A stretch of 64,000 nucleotides of DNA from Anaerolinea sp. (lineage in GTDB: Bacteria; Chloroflexota; Anaerolineae; Anaerolineales; Anaerolineaceae): assembly GCA_029975965.1 (NCBI GenBank), contig JARKOV010000108.1, positions 1 through 64,000 of the forward strand, given 5' to 3'. Under the pieces are notes generated by a model, which was not told the DNA's origin, searched no databases, and worked only from the letters and a program-made list of their open reading frames with translations. The position numbers and the translations under genes were made by a program. Of this stretch, positions 1 through 7,478 are shown one piece after another; position 1 is the first letter of the stretch, and the number at the start of each line of letters is the position of its first letter.

Positions 1-41
1 GCCGCTATCCGGCGGCGAAAACACCCTCGAAACTCCATTTT

Positions 42-74
42 CCCCTCCCCAGTCTATACAAGACTGGGGAGGGG
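42..74. repeat. Long hairpin
   Basis: A 14-bp perfect inverted repeat (42-55 and 61-74) surrounds a 5-base loop. No T-run follows on either strand, so it is not a convincing intrinsic terminator. It may end an operon lying left of the window. Bases 1-41 and 75-122 hold nothing else I can support. Confidence 0.5.
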
Positions 75-122
75 CTGTCAGACAATATTTTGAGAAAACC
101 ATACCACTCTCCCAACCAACTC

Positions 123-150
123 TTGACAAGCCGGCTTTTTCGCCGATAAT
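123..150 (+). promoter_or_regulatory. Promoter of the pheS leader
   Basis: A perfect TTGACA (123-128) and a GATAAT (145-150) are separated by 16 bases. This is a strong sigma-70-type promoter placed just upstream of the T-box leader, so transcription would start near 157. Confidence 0.75.
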
Positions 151-159
151 AAGGGTAAC

Positions 160-455
160 TGAGATCTTTGACAGGCTGTGACGGAGGAAAGTAGGCGGGC
201 GGATGCCGCCAGAGAAGCGAGAGCTCAGGCTGAAACTCTCGCCCGGGAGAAACCCGGCCGAAGTTCCCTCCCGAGCCGTGCAGGGGAACGCCCGAACGGG
301 CCAGTAGTCTGCACCGCGAGCGCCCGGCGTTAGTGGGCAACCAATCGCCTCGTCGAGGGGCCGTTGGGTCGAGCGGGCCAGGATTCCGCCTGGTCAATGT
401 GGGTGGTACCACGGGTTTTTCCTCCCGTCCCAATCTGGGCGGGAGGTTTTTTGTT
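160..455 (+). promoter_or_regulatory. T-box leader controlling pheS (tRNA-Phe sensing)
   Basis: This is a tRNA-sensing leader RNA. The T-box motif GGGTGGTACCACGG (401-414) is present, with the TGGT bulge whose last base fits the A73 discriminator of tRNA-Phe. An intrinsic terminator follows directly (421-455). In the Stem I region the segment CGAAGTTCCCTCCCGAG (around 260-276) carries a TTC triplet at 264-266, in the place expected for the specifier codon. Uncharged tRNA-Phe should stabilise the antiterminator and allow transcription of pheS and the genes after it. The stem boundaries are my reading and were not folded. Confidence 0.88.
421..455 (+). terminator. Regulated terminator of the T-box
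   Basis: CCTCCCGTCC and GGGCGGGAGG form a GC-rich stem followed by a T-run (446-452). It directly follows the T-box motif and is mutually exclusive with the antiterminator. Confidence 0.85.
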
Positions 456-502
456 AAGCGGATGGGCTATCGGCCAACCGTACAGGTCATGGAGGAGGAA
501 CG

Positions 503-1534
503 ATGGATGAATTGCACGAGCTGGAGCGTATTCGCAGCGCCGGGCTGGCTGCCCTGCAGGGCGTGGGCGACGAGGCGGCGCTGGAAAGCTGGCGGGTGGC
601 TCACCTGGGGCGCAGCGCGCCGGTGATGCAGGTATTCGCGCGGCTGGGCCAGGCGCCGAAAGAGCTGCGCCCGCAGATTGGCCAGGCGGCCAACCAGGTG
701 AAGCTGGCGCTCGAAGCGGCGCTGACCGAGCGCGGCGAAGCCTTGAAAAAGGCCGCCCTGGAGCGCTCGCTGACCTCACAGCGGCTGGATGTGACCCTCC
801 CGGGGCGCCGCCCTCTGGCGGGCCGCCTGCACGTGGAGACACAGACCATGCGCGAGCTGTACCGCATCTTCGGCGAGATGGGCTTCCAGGTCTACCGCGC
901 GCCCGACGTCGACACGGACGAGAACAACTTCACCGCCCTCAACATCCCCCCGCACCACCCCGCGCGCGACATGTGGGACACCTTCTACACCACCACGCCG
1001 GGCGTCTTGCTGCGCACGCACACCTCGCCGGGGCAAATCCGCGCCATGCGCCAGTTCGCGCCGGAGCCAATTCGCGTGGCGCTGCCCGGGATGTGTTACC
1101 GCTACGAGCAGGCCAGCGCGCGCAAGGATATCCAGTTCACCCAGGTCGAGCTGCTGGCGGTGGGCTATAACATCACCTTCGCCGACCTCAAGGGCACGCT
1201 GCAAGATTTCGCCCAGCGCATCTTCGGCGCCGGGCTGCGCACGCGGCTGCGTCCTTCATACTTCCCTTTCACCGAGCCCAGCGCAGAGATGGACGTGGAG
1301 TGCGTGATCTGCCACGGCAAAGGCTGCGGGGTGTGCAAGGGTTCCGGCTGGCTGGAGATCATGGGCTGTGGGATGGTGCATCCGGTGGTGCTGGAAAACG
1401 GCGGTTACGACCCGCGCAAGTTCACCGGCTTCGCCGCCGGCATGGGTCCCGGGCGCATCTCGATGCTGCGCCACGCCATCGCCGACATCCGCTCGTTGTA
1501 CACCAACGACGTGCGCTTCTTGGAGCAATTCTAA
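503..1534 (+). CDS. pheS: Phenylalanyl-tRNA synthetase alpha subunit
   Basis: Catalytic subunit of the (alphabeta)2 cytoplasmic enzyme that charges tRNA-Phe. The 343 residues match the usual bacterial length. An N-terminal coiled-coil tRNA-binding arm (about 1-90) precedes the class II catalytic core. Motif 2 is visible as MCYRYEQASARKDIQFTQVE (about 197-216). A CxxC...CxxC segment leads into GWLEIMGCGMV. Motif 3 is GFAAGMGPGRISMLR (about 311-325). The ATG start is preceded by GGAGGAAC, and the gene lies directly behind the T-box, so expression should follow tRNA-Phe charging. The beta subunit follows after an inserted four-helix-bundle gene. Confidence 0.97.
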   Translation: MDELHELERIRSAGLAALQGVGDEAALESWRVAHLGRSAPVMQVFARLGQAPKELRPQIGQAANQVKLALEAALTERGEALKKAALERSLTSQRLDVTLPGRRPLAGRLHVETQTMRELYRIFGEMGFQVYRAPDVDTDENNFTALNIPPHHPARDMWDTFYTTTPGVLLRTHTSPGQIRAMRQFAPEPIRVALPGMCYRYEQASARKDIQFTQVELLAVGYNITFADLKGTLQDFAQRIFGAGLRTRLRPSYFPFTEPSAEMDVECVICHGKGCGVCKGSGWLEIMGCGMVHPVVLENGGYDPRKFTGFAAGMGPGRISMLRHAIADIRSLYTNDVRFLEQF

Positions 1535-1536
1535 CC

Positions 1537-1613
1537 ATGAGTTATGAGGGATGAGTGATGAGTGATGAGGGATGAGGGATGAGGGATGAGTTATGAGGGA
1601 TGAGTGATGAGTT
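1537..1613 (+). repeat. Eleven tandem 7-bp repeats (ATGAGKK)
   Basis: Eleven perfectly phased heptamers of the form ATGAGTT, ATGAGGG or ATGAGTG begin two bases after the pheS stop. The last heptamer contains the ATG of the following four-helix-bundle gene. Heptamer-like repeats also flank that gene on its right side and flank the second four-helix-bundle gene near 49.7-50.1 kb. Confidence 0.95.
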
Positions 1614-2074
1614 ATTCGAAGGCTGGTCAGATAAATCAAGGGGTTGAGAACCTTACCGTATGGCAAAAGGCAATTGACCTGGCGGAATTCGTGGTCCGAC
1701 AGGTGATTCCCCAATTTCCCCCTGAAGAAAAATATGTGTTGGTAAATCAACTCCGCCGCTCTGTATATAGCATACCAGCAAATATCGCCGAAGGTCACGG
1801 CCGTTTTTACTATCAAGAAAGCGTCCGCTTTTGTTACATTGCTCGCGGTTCCCTCGAAGAAACCCGCACCTTCCTTATCCTGGCAAGGCGCCTGGAATAC
1901 ATTTCTGAAAATTTACATAACGAGTTGGATCAGGTCACTCTCGAACTGCGCCGTATGCTTAACGGTTATATCGCCTACTTGAAACAGAGCAAACGAGGAG
2001 GGACCGAGTTGAGTGCATCTATCCGTGAAGACAGCGAGGAGTACACCATAGATGTATTCCCCGATAACCCATAA
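1607..2074 (+). CDS. Four-helix-bundle protein (S23 / 23S rRNA intervening-sequence family)
   Basis: A 155-residue protein of the small helical family named after ORFs in 23S rRNA intervening sequences. Family signatures are VWQKAIDLAEFVV near the N-terminus and LRRSVYSIPANIAEGHGR near residue 46. The biochemical function is not known; relatives act as oligomeric accessory proteins, for example Avd in diversity-generating retroelements. The ATG at 1607 lies inside the last upstream heptamer, and the TAA lies inside the downstream repeat array. A GTG at 1604 is an alternative start. It sits between pheS and pheT, which are normally adjacent, so it looks inserted. It should be cotranscribed under T-box control. 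Confidence 0.85.
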   Translation: MSYSKAGQINQGVENLTVWQKAIDLAEFVVRQVIPQFPPEEKYVLVNQLRRSVYSIPANIAEGHGRFYYQESVRFCYIARGSLEETRTFLILARRLEYISENLHNELDQVTLELRRMLNGYIAYLKQSKRGGTELSASIREDSEEYTIDVFPDNP

Positions 2075-2091
2075 CTGATTACCCATCATCG
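2064..2091 (+). repeat. Right-hand heptamer array of the four-helix-bundle unit
   Basis: Four 7-bp-phased units, ATAACCC, ATAACTG, ATTACCC and ATCATCG, span the stop codon of the gene. Read on the other strand they resemble the ATGAGKK family on the left, so the gene is bracketed by roughly inverted heptamer arrays. Confidence 0.7.
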
Positions 2092-2122
2092 ACGGTCATC
2101 ATGGGTTCAAAGAGAGGAAACG

Positions 2123-4666
2123 ATGAAAGTACCCCTATCGTGGTTGAAGGATTACCTCACCATCGACATTTCGCTGGAAGAGTTGGCGAAGAAATTGACC
2201 ATGGCCGGGCTGGAGGTGGAAGGCATCCGGCTGGTGGGTCTGCCCATGCCGCCGGGAAACCCGCAGGGGCTGAGCCACGAGTTCAGCTACTCCGGCCTGT
2301 CGTGGGACGCCGACAAGATCGTGGTGGCCCAGGTCGACGAGGTGCTGCCGCACCCCAACGCGGACCGGCTGGTATTGTGCCGCCTGCAGGACGGGCGCCA
2401 GGAGCACATCGTGCTGACCGGCGCGCCGAACCTGTTCGAGTACAAAGGCATTGGACCGCTACCCAGGCCGCTCAAGGTGGCATATGCCAAGGAAGGCGCG
2501 CGCATCTACGACGGGCACCAGCCCGGCGAGGTGCTGACCACCCTCAAGCGCGCCAAAATCCGCGGCGTCGATTCGTACTCGATGATCTGCTCCGAAAAAG
2601 AGCTCGGCATCTCGGACGAACATGAGGGCGTGATCATCCTCGACGCCGATGCACCCACCGGCATGCCGCTGGTCGATTACATGGGCGACGCCGTGCTGGA
2701 TATCTCCATCCTGCCCAACATGGCGCGCAATGCCTGCGTGGTGGGCGTGGCGTATGAGGTGGCGGCGCTCACCGGCCAGCAGGTGCGCATGCCCGTGTTG
2801 AGCGTGCCGGCAAGTGGGCCTTCCATCGCCGGACAGGTGGCCATCGAGATCACCGAGGCGGAGTATAACCCGCGCTTCGTGGTCGGCCTGATCCGCGGGA
2901 TCAAGGCGCAGCCCAGCCCGTATTGGGTGCAGCGGCGCCTGCGCCTGGCGGGGATGCGCCCGATCAACAGCGTGGTGGACGCGACCAACTACGTGATGCT
3001 CGAAGTCTGCCAGCCCCTGCACGCCTTCGATTTCGCGGTGCTCCAGCGCCGCGCCGCGGGGAAATCGCCTACGATCATCACCAGGCGGGCGCAGCCGGGC
3101 GAAAAACTGATCACCCTCGATGATGTCGAGCGCACCCTGGACGGCTTAACCGAGCTGGTCTGCGATACGGCGGGCGCTCTTTCCATCGCAGGGGTGATGG
3201 GCGGTCAGGAGAGCGAAGTCACCGAGGAAACGCAAGACGTGCTGCTGGAAGGCGCTACCTGGAATTTCATCAACATTCGCCAGACGGCCGCCGCGCAAAA
3301 ACTGATGTCCGAAGCCGCGTACCGCTTCTCGCGCGGGGTGCACCCGGCGTTGGCGCTGCTGGGTGTGCAACTCGGCCTGGAGCGCATGGCGTTGTGGAGC
3401 GGCGGTCAGATTGCCGCCGGGCTGGTGGATAACTACCCGGCGCCGTTGACCGACCCGCTGGTCAGCCTGACCGCCGATGACGTCCGGCGCGGTCTGGGTA
3501 TCCAGCTCAGCCTGGAGCAAATCGGCGACCTGCTCGGGCGGCTCGGGTTCGCCTGCCGCATCGAGGGCGAGACGCTGCTGGCGCAGACCCCGCCGCACCG
3601 CCTGGATATTGGCGAGGGCCTGGTCGGCAAAGCCGACCTGGTCGAAGAGGTCGCCCGGATGTACGGCTACGACAACCTGCCCGCCACCCGCCTGGCCGAC
3701 CCGCTGCCGCCAGCAGAGGAAGACCCGACGCTGTGGGTCGAAGAGCGCATCCGCGATCTGCTGGTGGGGCTGGGGCTCACCGAGGTGACCACCTACCGCA
3801 TGACCCTGCCCGAGCGCGAAAAACGCCTGTGGCTGCCGGGTTCGCCCGAAGACGGCGCGCCCTACGTCCGGCTGGCCAATCCCCTTTCGGTGGAGCGCAG
3901 CGCCATGCGGCGCAGCCTGCTGGCATCTCTGCTGGAGGTGCTGGAGCGCAACAGCCGCCTGCGTGACCGCCTGGCTTTCTTCGAGATTGGCCCGGCATTT
4001 TGGCCGGTCGAGGGCCAGCTACTGCCCGATGAGGCGCCGCGCGTGGCGATTGCGATCAGCGGTCGGCGAGGCGCACCCGCCTGGGATCAAAGCGACAAAA
4101 GCAACCTGGATTTCTACGATTTGAAAGGTATCCTCGAAGGCTTGCTGGATGGCGTGCATGTCGCCGGGGCGACCTACGAGCCAGTCGAGTCGCACACTTT
4201 TCACCCGGGTAAATGCGCCCAGGTGCGGGTAGGAGAGCAGGTGCTGGGCGTTTTCGGCGAGTTGCACCCGCTGGTGGCGGCGCGCTACGAGTTCGGACCG
4301 GCGGCGGTGCTGGGTGCGGACCTTGACCTGCGCGCGCTGCTGGCGGCGATCCCGGAGCGTTACGAGGCCAGCCCCGTCTCACCTTACCCGCCGGTGCTGG
4401 AAGACCTCGCGGTGGTGGTGGATGAAGCCATTCCCGCCGTGCGCGTAGCCGAGGTGATCCGGCAAGCAGGCGGCAAGCTGCTCGCCGAGGTGCGCCTGTT
4501 CGACATCTTCCGCGGCGGTCAGATCGGCGAGGGAAAGAAGAGCCTGGCTTACAACCTGACCTACCAGGCTCTCGACCGCACCCTGACCGATCAAGACGCG
4601 TTGCAGGTGCGCCAGCGCATCCTCAAACGGCTGGAGCAAGAGCTCGGCGCGAAATTGAGAGGATAG
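2123..4666 (+). CDS. pheT: Phenylalanyl-tRNA synthetase beta subunit
   Basis: Non-catalytic partner of PheS, with roles in tRNA binding and editing. The 847 residues are slightly longer than the usual 790-820. The N-terminal MKVPLSWLKDYL is typical. Next come an EMAP/OB-type tRNA-binding domain (about 45-170), B3/4 editing-type domain (about 230-420), B5 domain (about 440-520), catalytic-like core (about 520-730) and C-terminal ferredoxin-fold anticodon-binding domain (SPYPPVLEDLAVVVDE onward, about 752-847). The start follows GAGGAAACG. It should be translated from the T-box-controlled transcript, although the four-helix-bundle gene separates it from pheS. Confidence 0.97.
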   Translation: MKVPLSWLKDYLTIDISLEELAKKLTMAGLEVEGIRLVGLPMPPGNPQGLSHEFSYSGLSWDADKIVVAQVDEVLPHPNADRLVLCRLQDGRQEHIVLTGAPNLFEYKGIGPLPRPLKVAYAKEGARIYDGHQPGEVLTTLKRAKIRGVDSYSMICSEKELGISDEHEGVIILDADAPTGMPLVDYMGDAVLDISILPNMARNACVVGVAYEVAALTGQQVRMPVLSVPASGPSIAGQVAIEITEAEYNPRFVVGLIRGIKAQPSPYWVQRRLRLAGMRPINSVVDATNYVMLEVCQPLHAFDFAVLQRRAAGKSPTIITRRAQPGEKLITLDDVERTLDGLTELVCDTAGALSIAGVMGGQESEVTEETQDVLLEGATWNFINIRQTAAAQKLMSEAAYRFSRGVHPALALLGVQLGLERMALWSGGQIAAGLVDNYPAPLTDPLVSLTADDVRRGLGIQLSLEQIGDLLGRLGFACRIEGETLLAQTPPHRLDIGEGLVGKADLVEEVARMYGYDNLPATRLADPLPPAEEDPTLWVEERIRDLLVGLGLTEVTTYRMTLPEREKRLWLPGSPEDGAPYVRLANPLSVERSAMRRSLLASLLEVLERNSRLRDRLAFFEIGPAFWPVEGQLLPDEAPRVAIAISGRRGAPAWDQSDKSNLDFYDLKGILEGLLDGVHVAGATYEPVESHTFHPGKCAQVRVGEQVLGVFGELHPLVAARYEFGPAAVLGADLDLRALLAAIPERYEASPVSPYPPVLEDLAVVVDEAIPAVRVAEVIRQAGGKLLAEVRLFDIFRGGQIGEGKKSLAYNLTYQALDRTLTDQDALQVRQRILKRLEQELGAKLRG

Positions 4667-4717
4667 CAAGACCCAAACATGACTCGCCCCGAATTTGGTC
4701 TTTCATAAGCGCGTTGA

Positions 4718-4873
4718 GCCGAAGAACCCCACCTCCTGTAATCCCCCGCCCCAAGGCGGGGGAAACTTTGTGAAAACAGGCAGTGGGACGCGGACGCGTC
4801 CCACTTGCCTGTTTTCACCATCTTCTCTCCCTTCAACGTTCGGGGAAGGGGACGGGGGATGGGGTTCTTCGAC
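4718..4873. repeat. Roughly 155-bp imperfect inverted-repeat element
   Basis: The outer ends GCCGAAGAACCCCA and TGGGGTTCTTCGAC are inverted copies. The core is a long hairpin, with GTGAAAACAGGCA...GTGGGACGCG (from about 4769) facing its complement that ends near 4829. The whole block could fold into one cruciform, like a miniature inverted-repeat element or a large bidirectional terminator between pheT and the convergent B3/4 gene. The rest of the 4667-4921 gap shows nothing further. Confidence 0.65.
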
Positions 4874-4921
4874 ATGAATCACCGTGAACATTAAATTCGG
4901 GATGATTCATGTTTAGCCTGA

Positions 4922-5602
4922 TCACCCGTTGTGCACCTTGTGATGGGGGAATATTGCGTCCGGCGCGAAGAGCCGGATGTTGCCTTGAATCGTCTCGAGG
5001 TGCTGCTCGACGATGGCGGCTTCGATCCCGGCGGGGACATAGCAGACGTACAGCGCGCGGCGCGTGGCCGGGGTGACTGGCGAATGCCGGTCTTGCCCGT
5101 AGATGACCGTGCAAACCACGCCGCTGCGGTCGCGCATGACCATGTCGTTGGCCTTGAGCGTGCGGTCGGAGCCGTTCATTGGCGAGAAGAGCTCGCTGCC
5201 GCTGGAGGCATCGAAGGTGATCGGCCCGTCCAGGCGGTCCAGGTCGTGGCTGGCGGTCAGGATCAGCGTCTCGAGCTCAGCGGCAAATGCGGCGTCCACC
5301 AGCGGGCTGACTTTCGGGAGCTCCCGGCCTTTGAACAGGATCGATTCGAGCTGCAGCAGCACGTGGTAAGTGCTGTCCAGCCGCCGGTAATACCTTTTAT
5401 AAGCGGCAAGCACGGGTAGCTCGTTGAGGGCGGCGCGGTCGAATCCGGCGTAACGCCGGCGCAGGCGGGCGGTGAGCGCCCGCTTGTGCAATTCCAGCGG
5501 GGCGGCGGGGGCGGAGTTGTCCACGTTTTCCACGGCCAGCAGGCCGATCATCGCGCCTGGGAAGGTCTCTCGCCACCGGTTGGTGAAGAGAATTTCGAGC
5601 AT
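4922..5602 (-). CDS. Stand-alone B3/4-domain protein (PheT-like tRNA-binding fold)
   Basis: About 226 residues. The body matches the family of free-standing proteins related to the B3/4 editing domain of PheT (COG3382), from residue about 10 (NRWRETFPGAMIGLL) to GIEAAIVEQHLETIQG near the end. Family members are suspected trans-editing or tRNA/RNA-binding factors; no reaction is established for this one. The start was taken at MLEILFTNRW because AGGAGG lies 7 bases upstream. A longer reading adds 14 unlikely residues. It is convergent with pheT, which carries the cis version of the same fold. Confidence 0.8.
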   Translation of the reverse strand: MLEILFTNRWRETFPGAMIGLLAVENVDNSAPAAPLELHKRALTARLRRRYAGFDRAALNELPVLAAYKRYYRRLDSTYHVLLQLESILFKGRELPKVSPLVDAAFAAELETLILTASHDLDRLDGPITFDASSGSELFSPMNGSDRTLKANDMVMRDRSGVVCTVIYGQDRHSPVTPATRRALYVCYVPAGIEAAIVEQHLETIQGNIRLFAPDAIFPHHKVHNG

Positions 5603-5640
5603 TTGACATCCTCCTGGGAGTTGGGCGCGAGGTGCGCGGC

Positions 5641-6045
5641 TCAATTAAACAGCAGGCTGAGGATGCGATCGCGCCAGGGGGGCAACAGCAGGACAAGGAT
5701 GAGCAGGTCGAAAACGGCGCCGGCTTTCGCGCCGAGGGGAACGGCGCGCCACCAGGGAACGACAGCGATCAGCGAGGCTACCGCCCCGGCGATGGGCAGC
5801 CAGGGCCACAGTCCGAATTGGTAGACCGGGTCGAACCCGCCGGCGACGAACGCCAGGGTGGCGAACAACCAGGCGACGCCGAACAGGCGCCCGACCGGGT
5901 CGTGCAGGGTCACCGCGTCAGAGAAGAGCCACGGGCGGTCTTTGAAGCCCGTCCCGCGCGAATCCCAGGCAGCCATCACCCCAGAAAGATGGGCCAATCC
6001 GTGAATGACCAGTGCGCCGCACAGGATGATCGTGACGATGGACAC
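5641..6045 (-). CDS. Small four-helix membrane protein of unknown function
   Basis: 134 residues with about four hydrophobic segments (about 3-25, 55-75, 80-100, 110-130). I do not recognise a family. The GTG start is preceded by AGAGG, and an extended -10 element lies about 20 bases upstream. The next gene (B3/4 protein) starts 38 bases downstream on the same strand with its own good ribosome site, so the two may be cotranscribed. Confidence 0.7.
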   Translation of the reverse strand: MSIVTIILCGALVIHGLAHLSGVMAAWDSRGTGFKDRPWLFSDAVTLHDPVGRLFGVAWLFATLAFVAGGFDPVYQFGLWPWLPIAGAVASLIAVVPWWRAVPLGAKAGAVFDLLILVLLLPPWRDRILSLLFN

Positions 6046-6062
6046 CGTGACCTCTGCGGATT

Positions 6063-6070
6063 ATTATAGC
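6063..6070 (-). promoter_or_regulatory. Extended -10 promoter element
   Basis: On the minus strand this reads TGCTATAAT (a TGn extension and a perfect TATAAT), placed to serve the small membrane protein starting at 6045. No clear -35 box is visible, as often happens with extended -10 promoters. Confidence 0.5.
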
Positions 6071-6137
6071 ATCCGCCGGTGGGTAGGTAGGGCAGGAACG
6101 CAGGCTGTAATGGCTTTGTTAGGTCGATCGTGCCGGT

Positions 6138-7469
6138 CTATTCGTATTTGAGCGCGATGACCGGGATCATCGTGGCGGCGCGCAGCGCCGGGTACAGGCC
6201 GGAAAGCAACCCGACCAGCGTCGAGAAGACCAGGGCGAAAATGGGCAGCCACGGCGCAATATAAGCCGCCTGCCCGGCATCCTGGCTGCCGTACATGGCC
6301 GCCTGGCTGGCCAGGTACCCGGCTGCCAGCACGTTGAGCACCTGCGCCAGCACCCAGGCCAGCAGCACGCCGCCCGCCCCACCGATCAGGCCGATGCCGG
6401 CCGCCTCGCCGAGGAAAATGCTCATCACGTTGCGGTTGGTTGCCCCGATCGCCTTCATCAGGCCGATCTCACGGGTGCGCTCGAGGATAGCCATGGTCAT
6501 CGTGTTGGCGATGCCGATCGCCGCGACCAGCAGCGCAATCGCGCCGATGCCGCCGAAGACGATCTGGATGATGGTGTAAAAGTTGTTGACCCCTTCGACG
6601 TAATCCAGCGGGGTCGAAGCCTGGTAGCCCAGGTTGGTGATCGTGTCGGCCAGGGAGGTAACGTTGCGCGAGTCGACGGCTTTGACCTGCAGCATTTCGT
6701 ACCCTTCCTGGTTGCGGTTGATCCGCTTGCCATTGCCCCATTCGTTCCAGGCGGTCAGGTCGTCCATGCGCACCACCATGGCGTAGTCTGTTTCGCTGCG
6801 TTTTTCCTTGAGAATGCCGACAATGCGCAGCGCCACGGTCTTCTCCACGGTGGTGCCGTCCTGCGCCCAACGGGTGAGGATGAAGCGCACCTGCTGGTTG
6901 AGAATCTCCGGCTGCTCCGGCATGGGTTGGCCGGGGCGCCAGTTTGGGTCGTTGAAGTTCTTGGCGATCGATTCGCCGATCACGGCCGTGCCTCGTTCGA
7001 GCTGTAGCGTGCCTTCGAGCAGCTCGTAACCCATGATCGAAAGGTCGGAGACGTCCACAGAGAAGACGTAAGGGTAGGTTTCGAGCCGTCCCACCTTGAC
7101 TCTTCCCGGCCATTTCAACGAATCGCGCGGGATGACCGTCTGCACGCCTTCCAGGCTCTTAATCTCCTCGATGGCCTGGTTGGTGAGCAGCTTGGTTTGC
7201 GAGCCTCCCGAACCGCCGCCTCCTCCACCAACGGGGACCGCTTGTACGGCAATCGGCCCCTCGCCGTACTTGGGAAACACGGCGATCATGGTCAGGTCGG
7301 CGATCCCGGCGAAATTGGAGGTCGCGTTGCGCTGCAGACCGGTCGCCAGGGCTACCAGCAGCACGACCGCCGCGGTGCCGATCACCACCCCCACCGCAGT
7401 CAAAGCCACGCGCCCTTTGCGCCGGCTGAGGTTATAGAAAATTAACCCGATCAGGTCGAAAAACCGCAT
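6138..7469 (-). CDS. MacB/FtsX-type ABC transporter permease
   Basis: 443 residues. A first transmembrane helix (about 20-42, ALTAVGVVIGTAAVVLLVAL) is followed by a large extracytoplasmic MacB-PCD-like domain (about 45-295). Three more transmembrane helices in the FtsX-like domain (about 310-430) complete the 4-TM topology of mechanotransmission ABC systems. It contains a Gly-rich loop (VGGGGGGSGGSQ). Together with the ATPase at 9318 it should form an exporter or mechanotransducer. It is the last gene of a leftward block (Yip1 protein, ATPase, CARDB protein, permease). Ten bases separate it from the secreted protein gene, so that protein is a likely partner. The substrate is unknown. Confidence 0.88.
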   Translation of the reverse strand: MRFFDLIGLIFYNLSRRKGRVALTAVGVVIGTAAVVLLVALATGLQRNATSNFAGIADLTMIAVFPKYGEGPIAVQAVPVGGGGGGSGGSQTKLLTNQAIEEIKSLEGVQTVIPRDSLKWPGRVKVGRLETYPYVFSVDVSDLSIMGYELLEGTLQLERGTAVIGESIAKNFNDPNWRPGQPMPEQPEILNQQVRFILTRWAQDGTTVEKTVALRIVGILKEKRSETDYAMVVRMDDLTAWNEWGNGKRINRNQEGYEMLQVKAVDSRNVTSLADTITNLGYQASTPLDYVEGVNNFYTIIQIVFGGIGAIALLVAAIGIANTMTMAILERTREIGLMKAIGATNRNVMSIFLGEAAGIGLIGGAGGVLLAWVLAQVLNVLAAGYLASQAAMYGSQDAGQAAYIAPWLPIFALVFSTLVGLLSGLYPALRAATMIPVIALKYE

Positions 7470-7478
7470 CTCTTACCC

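Noticed and set aside
5..433. 142-residue leftward open frame across the T-box region
   Set aside because: It is antisense to a clear structured leader, has low-complexity composition and no family features.
1537..1613. Heptamer array as a CRISPR or coding microsatellite
   Set aside because: The units are only 7 bp with no spacers, and the array lies between genes except for the last ATG.
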